DNA of 64,000 nucleotides from Phycisphaerales bacterium. Its GTDB lineage: Bacteria > Planctomycetota > Phycisphaerae > Phycisphaerales > UBA1924. Position numbers and translations under genes: made by a program. Of the stretch, positions 1 to 9,432 are shown piece after piece. Where the stretch lies: contig JAGQON010000018.1 in NCBI GenBank assembly GCA_020427395.1, positions 1-64,000 on the forward strand, given 5' to 3'. The notes beneath the pieces are model-generated. The model was not told the origin of the DNA. It saw nothing but the letters and a program-made list of their open reading frames with translations, and searched no databases. The stretch's first letter is position 1; each line of letters begins with the position of its first letter.

Positions 1-1119
1 AAGCGCCTGGGGCTCCAGGACCCGGACGCACGCTACCGCCAGCGCTATGTCGACATGTGGTCCAACCCCGACACCACCCGCACCCTCATGCTGCGTTCCA
101 GGCTCATGAGCGCGATGCGCCGGTATCTGGAGCGCCATGACTTCGTCGAGGTCGAGACACCGGTGCTGCAGACGCAGGCGGGCGGCGCGGCCGCCAAGCC
201 GTTCTTCACGCATATGAACGCGCTGCATCTGGACCTCTCGCTGCGCATTGCGCCCGAGCTGTACCTCAAGCGACTGCTCGTGGGCGGCATGCCCCGTGTG
301 TTCGAGGTGAGCCGCAACTTCCGCAACGAGGGGCTCGATAAGAGCCACAACCCCGAGTTCACCAGCCTCGAGGTCTACCAGGCGTTCGGGAACTACGAGA
401 CGATGATGGAGCTGACCGAGGGGCTGATCCGCGAGCTGGCGCAGCTGGCGGCCAGCGAGCAGGGCATCAGCGCGTCCGCGATGCCATTCGGCGATCTGAT
501 CATCGATTACGACAAGGCGTTCGAGAAGATCACCTACGCGCAGCTCTTCGAGAAGGCGCTGGGCTTCTCGATGGGCGATATGGACAAGGTCCGGGCCGCG
601 TGCGAAGCTCGCCATTTCAAGACCAAGGGCGAGGACGGCTCGGCGATCGCCGACATCTTCCTTGTCAACGAGCTCTTCGAAGAGGTGGCCGAGAAGCTGA
701 TCGACCCGGCCCGCCCGACCTTCGTCATGGATTACCCCGCGTCGCTCTCGCCGCTCACGCGTCCCAAGCCCGGCACCGAGCAGGATCCCGTGCCGCTCGC
801 GGATCGCTGGGACCTGTTCATCGGGGGAATGGAGATCGGGCCGGCATACACCGAGCTCAATGATCCTGACATCCAGGCCCAGAAGTTCCGCGAGCAGCTG
901 GCGGGTGTCGATGATGAGGAATCGACCTTCCGTACCTTCGACGAAGACTTCGTCAACGCCCTCAAGGTCGGCATGCCTCCCGCCGGCGGCCTGGGGCTGG
1001 GCATGGACCGCCTGGTGATGCTGCTGGGCAACCAACGCACGATCCGTGATGTGCTGCCGTTCCCGATGATGCGCCCGCTCAATCAGGGCGGCGCGAACAC
1101 CGAGCCGCAGCCCGAGTAA
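1..1119 (+). CDS. lysS: Lysyl-tRNA synthetase, class II (3' part; 5' end outside window)
   Basis: The frame is open from base 1, so this is the last 372 residues of a protein that begins upstream. It charges tRNA-Lys in the cytoplasm. The class II catalytic core is visible: motif 2 around FEVSRNFRNEGLDKSHNPEF (residues about 101-120 of the fragment) and motif 3, GLGLGMDRLVMLLGN, near residue 330. Bacterial LysRS is about 500 residues, so what is missing is the N-terminal OB-fold anticodon-binding domain. The end carries a short hydrophilic tail (NTEPQPE). A strong hairpin terminator follows within 35 bases. Confidence 0.95.
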   Translation, partial: KRLGLQDPDARYRQRYVDMWSNPDTTRTLMLRSRLMSAMRRYLERHDFVEVETPVLQTQAGGAAAKPFFTHMNALHLDLSLRIAPELYLKRLLVGGMPRVFEVSRNFRNEGLDKSHNPEFTSLEVYQAFGNYETMMELTEGLIRELAQLAASEQGISASAMPFGDLIIDYDKAFEKITYAQLFEKALGFSMGDMDKVRAACEARHFKTKGEDGSAIADIFLVNELFEEVAEKLIDPARPTFVMDYPASLSPLTRPKPGTEQDPVPLADRWDLFIGGMEIGPAYTELNDPDIQAQKFREQLAGVDDEESTFRTFDEDFVNALKVGMPPAGGLGLGMDRLVMLLGNQRTIRDVLPFPMMRPLNQGGANTEPQPE

Positions 1120-1144
1120 ATCGCTCACGACGAACGGTGACCAA

Positions 1145-1178
1145 CGAAAAAACTCCCCGCAAACGCGGGGAGTTTTCA
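1145..1178. terminator. Bidirectional intrinsic terminator
   Basis: A perfect 10-bp stem (1151-1160 with 1165-1174, loop AAAC) is preceded by an A run and followed by TTTT. It lies between the convergent lysS and the secreted-protein gene and can serve both strands. Confidence 0.85.
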
Positions 1179-1214
1179 TTGGTTTCTAAGACAAGGGATC
1201 GAGATCCGCAGCGA

Positions 1215-2354
1215 TCAGTTGTCGCCCGACTCGTTCTCGGGCTTCTCCTGCTGGGCCTTCTTCTCAGCCTCCTGCTTTTTCTGTTCCACGCTGTTGTGCA
1301 GGGTCTCGCCGGTGCGACCGTCGGTCATCTTGAGATCGATCGCATCGGTGATCTTTTTGCGGTCGTGCATGACATCAATGGTGCTGATCGTGGGCGCGAC
1401 ATTCTCGAACTCACGCTCGCCACGCATGGCGGTGAAAATGGCAACCGCGTCGTCATAGCCGAGCTTGCGGAATGCGGTGTCGAACTCGATGATCTGCTCG
1501 ATCTGCTCGGCCGGGTCGGTGCTGGGTTTCTTCTGAAGCTCGACCAGCGCCTGGGCCTCGCTGGAGTCCACGCTGGCCTTTTCGACCACGGTCTTGACCT
1601 GATCCATCAGCTCGACCAGCATGCCCTGGTATGCAAGGCGTGCCTCCTGCATCGAGTCGTCGAGCACGAAGCGCATGACCTCCTCGAGGCCCTTCTCGCC
1701 GTCGAGCACCTGGATCTCGTCGGTCACCTCACGCTTGTATTCGTTGACGATCTTCTTGTTCATGCCCGCCTGGGTGCGGGTCAGGATGTTTCGGTTCAGC
1801 AGGTCCTGCGAGAGCGAGACCTCGGGGACCAGCGGCTTCATCATGTCCGCGACGCGCCCCATCTCGTGGATGTCGCCCATATCCATATTCTCGATCAGCC
1901 CGCTGGTCAGTTGCCAGTAGAGGTCGACATTGTCGATGACCGAGGTTTCCATCTTGTAACGACGGAGGTAGACCAGCGGCATGATCGCCTCGACCGACTT
2001 GGGGCCGACTGTGGGGTTCGATCGCAGCGCCAGGATGTCGGGCAGCTGGCGCAGACGCACGATGCGCCCGTCCGGGCCCGTCTGGGCAAGCTTGGGATAC
2101 GGGATGTTGGGCAGGTCCTCCGTGTTGTTCGGATCACGCTTGCGGATATTCATCCCCTCCTGCGGCTGGGGCTCTGTGGGCTTGGCCGAGGGGGTAGCGG
2201 CCGGCTTGGGTTCCGGCTTGGGCGGGGGGGTGTAGGTGGGCTGGTCCTTGGCCGGCTCAGTCGGAGGCGGCGCGACCTGGGCGCTCGTGGTGGCGGCGAA
2301 CAGACCCATCGCGAGACCACACGCGATGACAAGTGACTTGGGCTGACGGTTCAT
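1215..2354 (-). CDS. Secreted protein of unknown function with proline-rich linker
   Basis: The 379-residue product starts with a clear Sec signal peptide (Lys near the N-terminus, hydrophobic core, cleavage near TTSA-QV at residue 25). Residues 26-66 are a Pro/Lys/Glu linker with PPPKPEPKP. The body, about 75-340, is predicted mixed helical and contains no motif I recognise; the last 30 residues are Lys/Glu/Gln-rich and probably coiled coil. It is probably periplasmic or surface-exposed. It is transcribed divergently from pyrE across a 282-base gap and converges on lysS. No function is proposed. Confidence 0.75.
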   Translation of the reverse strand: MNRQPKSLVIACGLAMGLFAATTSAQVAPPPTEPAKDQPTYTPPPKPEPKPAATPSAKPTEPQPQEGMNIRKRDPNNTEDLPNIPYPKLAQTGPDGRIVRLRQLPDILALRSNPTVGPKSVEAIMPLVYLRRYKMETSVIDNVDLYWQLTSGLIENMDMGDIHEMGRVADMMKPLVPEVSLSQDLLNRNILTRTQAGMNKKIVNEYKREVTDEIQVLDGEKGLEEVMRFVLDDSMQEARLAYQGMLVELMDQVKTVVEKASVDSSEAQALVELQKKPSTDPAEQIEQIIEFDTAFRKLGYDDAVAIFTAMRGEREFENVAPTISTIDVMHDRKKITDAIDLKMTDGRTGETLHNSVEQKKQEAEKKAQQEKPENESGDN

Positions 2355-2636
2355 CTTGTGAATCCTCCCGATTCCGATTTCTTTCTATACCAAGCTGCGC
2401 CCCGCTGGGGGATGTTTGCAGCCTCACAAAGTCCAGATACCACGCGCATCCCTTCGCATCTCGATCGGTTGATTGCGTGATGCGTTCGCGGTGATATCAT
2501 CGGTTCAGCGTTCCGCTGACCCGAGCACAACGCCCCGGGCGTGCAATTATGACGCGAATCGTGCCAAGTTGTCACCCGATGCCGATTTTTTCGTGCCCAA
2601 CCCCGTATTTCCCGGACCAAATCGAGCCCGAACACC

Positions 2637-3212
2637 ATGACACACCCCTCACTCGCCTCCTCGCCCATCGATCAGGCCCAGCTTGCCAGCGCCATCGCGG
2701 ACGCCTCGCTCCTGCGAGGCTCCTTCACCCTCCGCTCCGGACGCACCAGCAGCTATTACCTCGATAAGTACCGCTTCTCCACCCAGCCAGAGATCCTCCG
2801 CCAGCTCGGGGCCATGTTCGCCCAGATCATCGATGAGATCAGCACCCGGCACGGGGCGGTCGTCCGTCTGGCCGGCGCGGAGCTGGGCGGCATCCCGCTG
2901 GTGACCGTCGCGTCGCTGGAGACCGGGCTGCCCAGCATCTTTGTCCGAAACGCCAAGAAGGAGTACGGCACCAGCAAGCAGGTCGAGGGGACTGTCAACG
3001 AGGGCGATGTCGTCGTCTTCGTGGAGGATGTCGCCACGACCGGGGGGCAGGCCCTCGAGGCCGTCGAGGTGCTCAAGTCGCTCGGTGCCATCGTCCCGGC
3101 GATCATCAGCGTGATCGATCGCCAGGAGGGTGCCCGCGAGAACATTGAGGGTGCCGGTGTGGCGTTCCACGCGTTATTCACGAAGCGTGATCTGGGTGTC
3201 GAGGACGATTGA
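2637..3212 (+). CDS. pyrE: Orotate phosphoribosyltransferase
   Basis: This 191-residue enzyme would transfer phosphoribosyl from PRPP to orotate to give OMP, the fifth step of UMP synthesis. The PRPP-binding loop VVVFVEDVATTGGQA is at residues 125-139. Upstream, RNAKKEYGT (104-112) is the family Lys-rich flexible loop and FTLRSGRTSSYYLD (30-43) is the orotate-side N-terminal motif. Length fits the family. The start ATG is the only good one after a 282-base divergent gap that should carry its promoter. It ends 17 bases from the convergent LptG-like gene. Confidence 0.93.
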   Translation: MTHPSLASSPIDQAQLASAIADASLLRGSFTLRSGRTSSYYLDKYRFSTQPEILRQLGAMFAQIIDEISTRHGAVVRLAGAELGGIPLVTVASLETGLPSIFVRNAKKEYGTSKQVEGTVNEGDVVVFVEDVATTGGQALEAVEVLKSLGAIVPAIISVIDRQEGARENIEGAGVAFHALFTKRDLGVEDD

Positions 3213-3229
3213 GTCCCGGTCGATCACGG

Positions 3230-4354
3230 TCAGGTCCTGATCGCGCTGGACTGTGCAACCGCGACCACCGACAGGATCATCACCGGGATGAACACGCCGA
3301 TCGCAGGCGGCAGCCCGGGGATCGAGGCGCTGGCGCCCAGCACACCACCAATCAACGCAATGATCGCGATCGGCGCGCACTTGATCGACTGCACCACCAT
3401 ATTGCGTGGCTCGCGGGTGATGAAGTAGGGCATCGAGATGATCAGCGCGAGCATCGAAGACACGATGATCGCGAACCGTCCCCATTTGATCCGGGCGTAC
3501 CGGGCCCGCTTGCCCGGGTCGGTGAGCGTCGGGCGGGCGAGCATCTGCGACACCTGCGCAAAGCTCAGCGACTGCGCGTACGACTCGTAGCGGTTCATCC
3601 GCAGCGTGTTGGGGTCCAGTGATGATTCAACCCGCTCGATCGGAACGCCCGGCTGCGGCGTGGCGGTGCCCCTGGCCCGCGCTTCGCCATCGCTCAGGTC
3701 CCAGCCCCCGTCGCGATAGTGCGCCGAGGTGGCGGTGATCGCCCGGGTCGCCTTGCCGTTCTCGTCACGCTCGAGGATGTAGACGCCGTCCATGTTCCCG
3801 GTATCAGCGTCGAAGTTCGCCGCCCGGAACAGTCGTCCCGACCCGTCGAGCGTGAGCGGGACACTGGAACTGCCCAGCGTGCGCGAGCCGATGTCGTCGT
3901 GATCACGCACAAGCAGCGGGGCGACATGGGGCAGCAGGATCTCGGTGTTCACGATCTGCACCAGCATGAAACAGCCCGCGACGACCACGATCGGCTTCAT
4001 CACCCGGTGCAACCCGATGCCCGCGGCCATCATCGCGATGAACTCGCGGTGCCTGCTCAGCTGCGAGAAGGTGAAGCCCATGGCGCCCACCAGGATCATC
4101 CCGATCAGGAAGCTGTAGAGCTGCAGCAGCTTGGGCCACCAGAAGTCCGCGATCAGCAGCATGGTGACAAGCCACTTGCGGAGCGCCCCGGGCGCGTCCT
4201 GCCCGTTCTGCTGCGCCAGGGCGTTGGCCCGCTGCAGGAACTCGTCGATATTGAGCGAGGCGTCGATCACCACGACAAAGCTGAACAGGATCACCGTCAG
4301 GGCGACCACATTGATCAGGTACTGCTTGGCGATGTAGCGATCGAGCAGGTTCAT
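3230..4354 (-). CDS. LptG/LptF-type (YjgP/YjgQ) lipopolysaccharide export permease
   Basis: The 374-residue protein has the family layout: three N-terminal membrane helices (about 10-105), a soluble periplasmic domain (about 130-275) and three C-terminal helices (about 285-370). RHREFIAMMAAGIGLHRVMKP-type sequence near residue 101-120 matches the cytoplasmic coupling segment by which LptF/G contact the LptB ATPase. Lpt proteins pull LPS from the inner membrane to the outer membrane. It is last in a minus-strand run, 21 bases after the PAP2 gene, and a second permease of this family is four genes upstream, so the two probably form the LptF/LptG pair. Which is F and which is G cannot be fixed from sequence alone. 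Confidence 0.85.
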   Translation of the reverse strand: MNLLDRYIAKQYLINVVALTVILFSFVVVIDASLNIDEFLQRANALAQQNGQDAPGALRKWLVTMLLIADFWWPKLLQLYSFLIGMILVGAMGFTFSQLSRHREFIAMMAAGIGLHRVMKPIVVVAGCFMLVQIVNTEILLPHVAPLLVRDHDDIGSRTLGSSSVPLTLDGSGRLFRAANFDADTGNMDGVYILERDENGKATRAITATSAHYRDGGWDLSDGEARARGTATPQPGVPIERVESSLDPNTLRMNRYESYAQSLSFAQVSQMLARPTLTDPGKRARYARIKWGRFAIIVSSMLALIISMPYFITREPRNMVVQSIKCAPIAIIALIGGVLGASASIPGLPPAIGVFIPVMILSVVAVAQSSAIRT

Positions 4355-4375
4355 GCGTGCCCAATCGTAGCGAGA

Positions 4376-5035
4376 TCAGACAGGCAGACGGTAACGGGGG
4401 CGCAGATCGGGCACATGCACGCCCGCGAACGAGCAGAACAGGCGTGAGCACGCCCAGCCGAGGAGTGCACCGACATACACATCCGTGGCGAAATGAGCCC
4501 CGGTGAGCATCCGGGTGATCCCGCAGCCCAGCGCGAGCAGGAACAGCAAGGTCCGGGCGCGAGGGAGGAAACACGCGAGCATCAGGCACCCGCCGAACGC
4601 CACGGCCGCGTGGCTCGATGGAAGCCCGAGGTTCGAGCCGTTCTCAAACCCGGAGAAGAGCCCACGGAAGTGATAGAGCCCGGGCTGGATGATCCCATCG
4701 TGCACCGGCCGCTCGCGGGCGATCACCAGCTTGAGCAGCTCGGCCAAGAGCCCGGCAAGGCCCGCAGAGAGAAGGACCGCCAGCCCGCGATGCTGGTGGC
4801 GATCGTGCGCGATGTACACGAGGCACACCAAGAGCCATGTGCCGAGATAACCCATGATCCGCAGCAGCCGGTACCAGTCATGATTCTGCACTCTCAGCCA
4901 ATCATCCTGATAGAGCAGGTGCAGCAGCGGGAAGTCGAGCAGGGTGAACACCACGAACCCGGCAAGGATCAACCCGGCCAGCCGCAGACGCTGAACCCTT
5001 CTGCGTTTGCGTTCGCGTGGTGTCAGATAACGCAC
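4376..5035 (-). CDS. PAP2-family membrane phosphatase
   Basis: All three signature motifs of the PAP2 acid phosphatase family are present: KLVIARERP (102-110), PSSHAAV (139-145) and RMLTGAHFATD (175-185, with the catalytic His181 and Asp185). At least five hydrophobic segments surround them, so it is an inner-membrane enzyme with its active site facing the periplasm. Family members dephosphorylate undecaprenyl diphosphate, phosphatidate or lipid A. Its place between a GT39 glycosyltransferase and an Lpt permease makes a lipid A or lipid-carrier substrate plausible, but this is inference. Confidence 0.88.
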   Translation of the reverse strand: MRYLTPRERKRRRVQRLRLAGLILAGFVVFTLLDFPLLHLLYQDDWLRVQNHDWYRLLRIMGYLGTWLLVCLVYIAHDRHQHRGLAVLLSAGLAGLLAELLKLVIARERPVHDGIIQPGLYHFRGLFSGFENGSNLGLPSSHAAVAFGGCLMLACFLPRARTLLFLLALGCGITRMLTGAHFATDVYVGALLGWACSRLFCSFAGVHVPDLRPRYRLPV

Positions 5036-5069
5036 AGAACAGTCCTCTTCATATCAGCCGGGAGTGTAG

Positions 5070-6671
5070 TCACGGCGTGGGGGTGGGTTTGGGTAGCTGC
5101 CAGTCATCAAAGCCCCGGAACCCGATCCCGATGTATGCGCTGCCGTGCGATTTGGGCTCGGCGTCCAGCTTCCCGAGGTCTTCGATGGTCTCGAAGGCGC
5201 TCTCCCAGTGCCGCGGCGGCCCGCCGAGCATGAGTGCGGGGCGACCCAGCAGCTTTGCGAGGGTCGACGGGTTGTCCAGATCGGTCTGGTCCCACTCGTC
5301 GTACTGGGTGCGCCGCCCGCCGATGTGGGCGCTGGAGCAATACACCACCGGATGCCCCGGCAGGTAGAACGCCAGCAGTGAGGCCCGCCCGTAATGGTTG
5401 GTGATCACGAAGGGCTGCTGCCCGGTGCGCTCCTCGATCTCGTCGAGCACGCGCTGGGCGTCCTGTGCGTGGGCCCGCATGCCGGTCATCCGGTACATCG
5501 GGATCAGCGGCCCGATGAGCGGGGCGTTGGCGATCCGTGGCGCTGCGGGGAAGAGCAACAACGCACCAACGAGCACGAACATGGCCGCACCCCAGAAGAA
5601 CTTGATCGGATGATCGACCCGGCGCACGCCGTCGTACACACACCATGCGCTCGGCGGGATCAGCGTGACGAAGGCCGCCATCGCCCAGTTGCCCTCGGTC
5701 TGGACCTTGAGCGACACGAGCATGTAAAATACCAGCAGTGGCATCGCAATGGCGACGCACACACGGACCATGCCCCGCACGCCTTCATTGCGTGGCTTGC
5801 GGGCATTGAGCCAGGCGAACACAGCCAATGCGATGACCGGGCCACCCACCAGAAGCTGCAATCCGATGTACTCAAAGAACCAGGCGATGGTCCACGCCTC
5901 ATGCCTGCCCGCGGCCGTGTTCTCCGTGTCGCCGCCCTTCATGCCCAGGTGCCCCAGCAGGTGGCGCACCGTCGCCCAGTCGTGCTGGGCGTTCCAGATG
6001 GCGACGGGGATCAGCCCCAGCAGCGAGACCAGCAGCCCGATCGCGAACCAGCTCAATTGCGTACGCGATCGTTCGCGCCGCGTCAACCACATCGCAAAGA
6101 GCACGCTGGGGATCAGCAGGAGGATGGTGTACTTAAAGAGGAACCCGATGGCGATGAAGGCACCAAACCAGACCCAGTCGCGATGGCGATCGCGCATCAG
6201 GGCGCTGATGGCAAAGTACGATGCCCACGCCCAGCAGGCGATGTAGGGCGCATCGATCGTCATCAGCATCGCCGCGACGGCGATGCCCGGCACCGCGTTA
6301 TAGAGGATGGCCGCGATGAACGCGTACCGGCGGTCGTTGGTCAGCATCAGCGTGGTCCGTGCCACCGCGAGCATGCCCAGGGCGGTCGCAACGGCCGCGG
6401 GCAGTCGAACCGCGAACTCGGTGTCGCCGAAGACGCGAGTCGATGCCCAGATGACCCACGCCACGCCGGGGCCCTTGGAGTAGTACGACCAGTCGAGCCG
6501 GCGTGCCCACTCCCAGTAGTGCGCTTCGTCTTCGATCAGGGTGTAGGGCGAGAACCACTGCCACACCAGCCGGAACACCAGCAACGCGATGATGAGCGCC
6601 CAGAGCATCCCCGGGGTGTTCGCGATCGAGTCCCACCAGGGTCGTTTGTTCAGCGTCACGGGCTCATCCAT
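5070..6671 (-). CDS. GT39/ArnT-like membrane glycosyltransferase
   Basis: The 533-residue polytopic protein has the N-terminal Asp/Glu-rich first loop of the dolichyl-phosphate mannosyltransferase/ArnT superfamily: IEDEAHYWEWARRL (46-59), followed by YYSKGPGVAW and EFAVRLPAAV. About ten membrane helices follow, then a soluble C-terminal part of about 150 residues. Such enzymes transfer a sugar from a lipid carrier to lipid A, protein or glycan on the periplasmic side. Only three bases separate it from the upstream LptF-like gene, so they are co-transcribed. Acceptor and sugar are unknown. Confidence 0.82.
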   Translation of the reverse strand: MDEPVTLNKRPWWDSIANTPGMLWALIIALLVFRLVWQWFSPYTLIEDEAHYWEWARRLDWSYYSKGPGVAWVIWASTRVFGDTEFAVRLPAAVATALGMLAVARTTLMLTNDRRYAFIAAILYNAVPGIAVAAMLMTIDAPYIACWAWASYFAISALMRDRHRDWVWFGAFIAIGFLFKYTILLLIPSVLFAMWLTRRERSRTQLSWFAIGLLVSLLGLIPVAIWNAQHDWATVRHLLGHLGMKGGDTENTAAGRHEAWTIAWFFEYIGLQLLVGGPVIALAVFAWLNARKPRNEGVRGMVRVCVAIAMPLLVFYMLVSLKVQTEGNWAMAAFVTLIPPSAWCVYDGVRRVDHPIKFFWGAAMFVLVGALLLFPAAPRIANAPLIGPLIPMYRMTGMRAHAQDAQRVLDEIEERTGQQPFVITNHYGRASLLAFYLPGHPVVYCSSAHIGGRRTQYDEWDQTDLDNPSTLAKLLGRPALMLGGPPRHWESAFETIEDLGKLDAEPKSHGSAYIGIGFRGFDDWQLPKPTPTP

Positions 6672-6674
6672 GCC

Positions 6675-8381
6675 TCAGTGCCTCGCGAGCCGTCGGTATA
6701 CGAATAGGGTGTAGATCAGCAGCCCCAGCACGCCAAGGTAGATGAAGGGCACGCCTGTGATGCCCTTGTCGTGCGTCGCCTGCTGCCCGCCGGCGATCAG
6801 CACGATGGTGCCCAGCGCCGGGAAGAAGCTCCACATGTACACCACCAGCGGCTGGGCGTTGCGAAGCCCCAGCGCGATCACTGAGCCCGCGATCACCATC
6901 GTGAACGCCGCCATCGCCATCGCCCAGCGCTCGTTCTCCTTGGACAGGATCTCACGGCGCAGGTCATCGATCTGCAGTCGCAGGCGGTTGACGGGCTTGA
7001 CCAGGTACTCGGCGTACTGCGTCGAGGCTTCGTTGGTATAGGGCTCGGCGATCTCCAGCAGCTCCCCGCTGGGATGCGTGAGCAGCTCGCCCAGCGGGTC
7101 CTGATCGAAGCGCAGCCCGCTGTACTGCGATGAACGCTGCTGCGTGCTCGCGTCGTCGCCGTTGCTCAGGATCGAGACATCGTTCATCTCCAGCGAGAAC
7201 GAGAGCACGGGCTTGTTGCTCGCGGGCGACTGCAACGGGTCGTTGGTGCGTGCCCGCTCGGGCATCAGCGTCGCCTCTTTGGCGCGGAGACGATCGACGC
7301 GCCCCTGCGTGTCGGTCACCAGCACCTCGATCGTACCGGTGACACGATCGGGCAGCAGGTGCCAGCGCTCGTCCTTGGAGCTGAACCCGCCCGCGAGGAT
7401 CACCACGCGCTGTCCGGCCGGGCTCGTGAGCTCGATGCTCTCGCCCTTGCTCGCCCGCTCGCGCACTTCGCGGAACACATCGATCGACGCGATGCCCTTG
7501 GCCAGATCGACCCGCTTGGTGTCCACGAAGTTCATCTGGTCCGGGTCGTCCTTGAGCGCCTGCATCTCGGTGCCAGACATGAACTTCGGGTCGTCCTTGA
7601 ACACGCGCGGGATGGGGAACGCCGGAAGCACGAACGGATCAACCGTGATGGGCGATCCCTCGCGGTCGATGGTCAGGTCGATGAACTTCATCAGCACGGC
7701 CGTGGCGTTCTCGTTGCCGATCCGCTCCTGGTCCTCCTGGCTCAGCGACCACACGGGGCGGACCTGAATCCACGCGCGCTTGGCCGTGCCGTCGATCGAG
7801 ACCACGCCCTTGTCGTCGGCCTTGACGATCGCCACGCCGCCGAGCATGTACTGGTCCATCACCGGCGAGCCCCGCTCGGGCTCGACGCGCTGCACCACAT
7901 CCGCGTGGATCTCGTTGCTGCCGATGCTCGCCGACTCGCCGCTCTGCAACTGGCTCACGAAGATCTTGGCGAAGTCCTGCGTGACCATCCGCTCCATCTC
8001 CTTGAGGAAGCGGGGGATCACCTGGTCGTTGAGTGCGAAGATCATCCCGCCCAGCACCGCGCCAGAGAACACCATCGGCACCAGGAACCTGCGGTGCGAG
8101 ATGCCCGAGGCGTACACGGCCGTCACCTCGTTCTCACTGGTCATCCGGTGGATCGCGATCGTGGCCGCGAAGCCCGCGGCAAACGGCGTCGCGTACGCCA
8201 GCATCGGCGGGATGGCGTACAGCATGAACCGAAGCGCTTGGTCCGGGCTCAGCTTGCCGTCCGCCAGCGGCTTGACGGTCACGGCGAACGCGATCGTCGC
8301 GACGAGCACGCAGGTCGTCAGCAGCAGCAGACGCCAGAACTCGATCAGGATGGACCGCCAGAGCGTCCAGAGCATGGGCAA
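6675..8381 (-). CDS. LptF-type (YjgP/YjgQ) permease, long form
   Basis: This second permease of the family is 568 residues, about 200 longer than usual; the extra length is in the periplasmic domain between the helix triplets (roughly residues 110-470). N-terminal helices (10-35, 50-75, 95-120) bracket the segment MTSENEVTAVYASGISHRRF, the LptF/G coupling motif. The end has helices near 480-565. It probably pairs with the permease at 3230-4354 in LPS export. It lies between an RNase Z-like gene (43 bases upstream) and the GT39 gene (3 bases downstream). Confidence 0.82.
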   Translation of the reverse strand: MPMLWTLWRSILIEFWRLLLLTTCVLVATIAFAVTVKPLADGKLSPDQALRFMLYAIPPMLAYATPFAAGFAATIAIHRMTSENEVTAVYASGISHRRFLVPMVFSGAVLGGMIFALNDQVIPRFLKEMERMVTQDFAKIFVSQLQSGESASIGSNEIHADVVQRVEPERGSPVMDQYMLGGVAIVKADDKGVVSIDGTAKRAWIQVRPVWSLSQEDQERIGNENATAVLMKFIDLTIDREGSPITVDPFVLPAFPIPRVFKDDPKFMSGTEMQALKDDPDQMNFVDTKRVDLAKGIASIDVFREVRERASKGESIELTSPAGQRVVILAGGFSSKDERWHLLPDRVTGTIEVLVTDTQGRVDRLRAKEATLMPERARTNDPLQSPASNKPVLSFSLEMNDVSILSNGDDASTQQRSSQYSGLRFDQDPLGELLTHPSGELLEIAEPYTNEASTQYAEYLVKPVNRLRLQIDDLRREILSKENERWAMAMAAFTMVIAGSVIALGLRNAQPLVVYMWSFFPALGTIVLIAGGQQATHDKGITGVPFIYLGVLGLLIYTLFVYRRLARH

Positions 8382-8424
8382 CGATAGGGTCGATGAGTCC
8401 CCCTCGCGGGGGACGGCCAGTGGC

Positions 8425-9357
8425 TCAGTCCCGGCTGGCGAGTTCTTCCTCGAGCCGTCGTGCTTCCTCGGCCTGCAGCTCGTAGCGGGCCCGGTTGGCG
8501 CGGTGGTCCATCAGGAAGTGCACCTTGTTCGCCAGCTCCCTGCCCGCCAGCTGGTTCAGCTGCTTGCGCGCGTGCCCCAGGTGCGTGCGCCGCGAGATGT
8601 GCACCACCACCATGTGCTCGCACTCGGTGACCTTGAGCCACTCGACGAGGTCGTTGACATGCATGTGCATGCCCACCTTGGCCCGCTCGGTGTGGTCGGG
8701 CTCAAAGAAGGTGCACTCGCTGATGATGACCTGCGCCTTGCGGACATCGTCGCGCAGCAGCTGCGGTCCCGGCAGCGTGTCGCCGGTGTAGGCCAGCAGC
8801 GGTACCTCGAGGTGATTCACGATCTCCTCGCCGCGCAGCTTCATCTCCTTGAGCTTCTCCTGGGGCAGCCCCTGCAGGTGCTCCTTGAGCTTGGTGCGCT
8901 TCTCGACGATCACATAGCCGATCGAGGGGCAGGTGTGCTCGGTGTGGAAGGCGCGGAGCATGATGTTGTTCTTGAGCTGCAGCTCCTGCTCATGCTCGAG
9001 GGTGATCAGCTCGTAGGGCGTGACCTGGCGCTCGAGGTTGCGGAACCCCGCCATCATGCCGCGCACATCGTCCTCGATGCGCTTGTCGCACACGATGGTC
9101 CCCGGGCCCATGCCCTGGAAGTTGCGCTGCGAGCACCAGTACGCCAAGCCGCCCACATGGTCCATGTGCCCGTGGGAGAGCGCACAGTACTTCGCGGCCA
9201 GCGCCGAGCGCGGCGAGAAGCCCATATCAAAGCAGACATCCATCTCGGGCACGTACAGCGAGGTGGCCTCGCCCGCGACCGAGTAGCCCTGCACACGCAG
9301 CGGCGGCAGGTACAGGAAGCCGAGTGCCCCGTCGCGGGGCGGCGGTTTGGGAATCAT
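8425..9357 (-). CDS. RNase Z-like metallo-beta-lactamase-fold hydrolase
   Basis: The zinc site of the beta-lactamase fold is plain: SHGHMDHVGG (His62, His64, Asp66, His67), a further His in AFHTEHTCPSIGY, the Asp in YTGDT and a C-terminal His in VVVHISRRTH. This order, with the central insertion, matches the RNase Z/ElaC branch, which removes 3' trailers from tRNA precursors. The 310-residue length fits. The canonical RNase Z exosite arm (a Gly-Pro-rich segment) is not obvious, so a different phosphodiesterase role is possible. It is the first clearly enzymatic gene of the minus-strand envelope run. Confidence 0.75.
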   Translation of the reverse strand: MIPKPPPRDGALGFLYLPPLRVQGYSVAGEATSLYVPEMDVCFDMGFSPRSALAAKYCALSHGHMDHVGGLAYWCSQRNFQGMGPGTIVCDKRIEDDVRGMMAGFRNLERQVTPYELITLEHEQELQLKNNIMLRAFHTEHTCPSIGYVIVEKRTKLKEHLQGLPQEKLKEMKLRGEEIVNHLEVPLLAYTGDTLPGPQLLRDDVRKAQVIISECTFFEPDHTERAKVGMHMHVNDLVEWLKVTECEHMVVVHISRRTHLGHARKQLNQLAGRELANKVHFLMDHRANRARYELQAEEARRLEEELASRD

Positions 9358-9432
9358 GGGGAAACTCCGATCACAGCGGTTTCTCGCTGGGAGAGGGCAG
9401 GTTGATGCGTCCCACCGATGGGACGGGCAAGT

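Noticed and set aside
1137..2336. Long plus-strand open frame opposite the secreted protein gene
   Set aside because: The minus strand gives a clear signal peptide and ordinary composition; the plus frame is an antisense shadow, as are many long frames in this GC-rich DNA.
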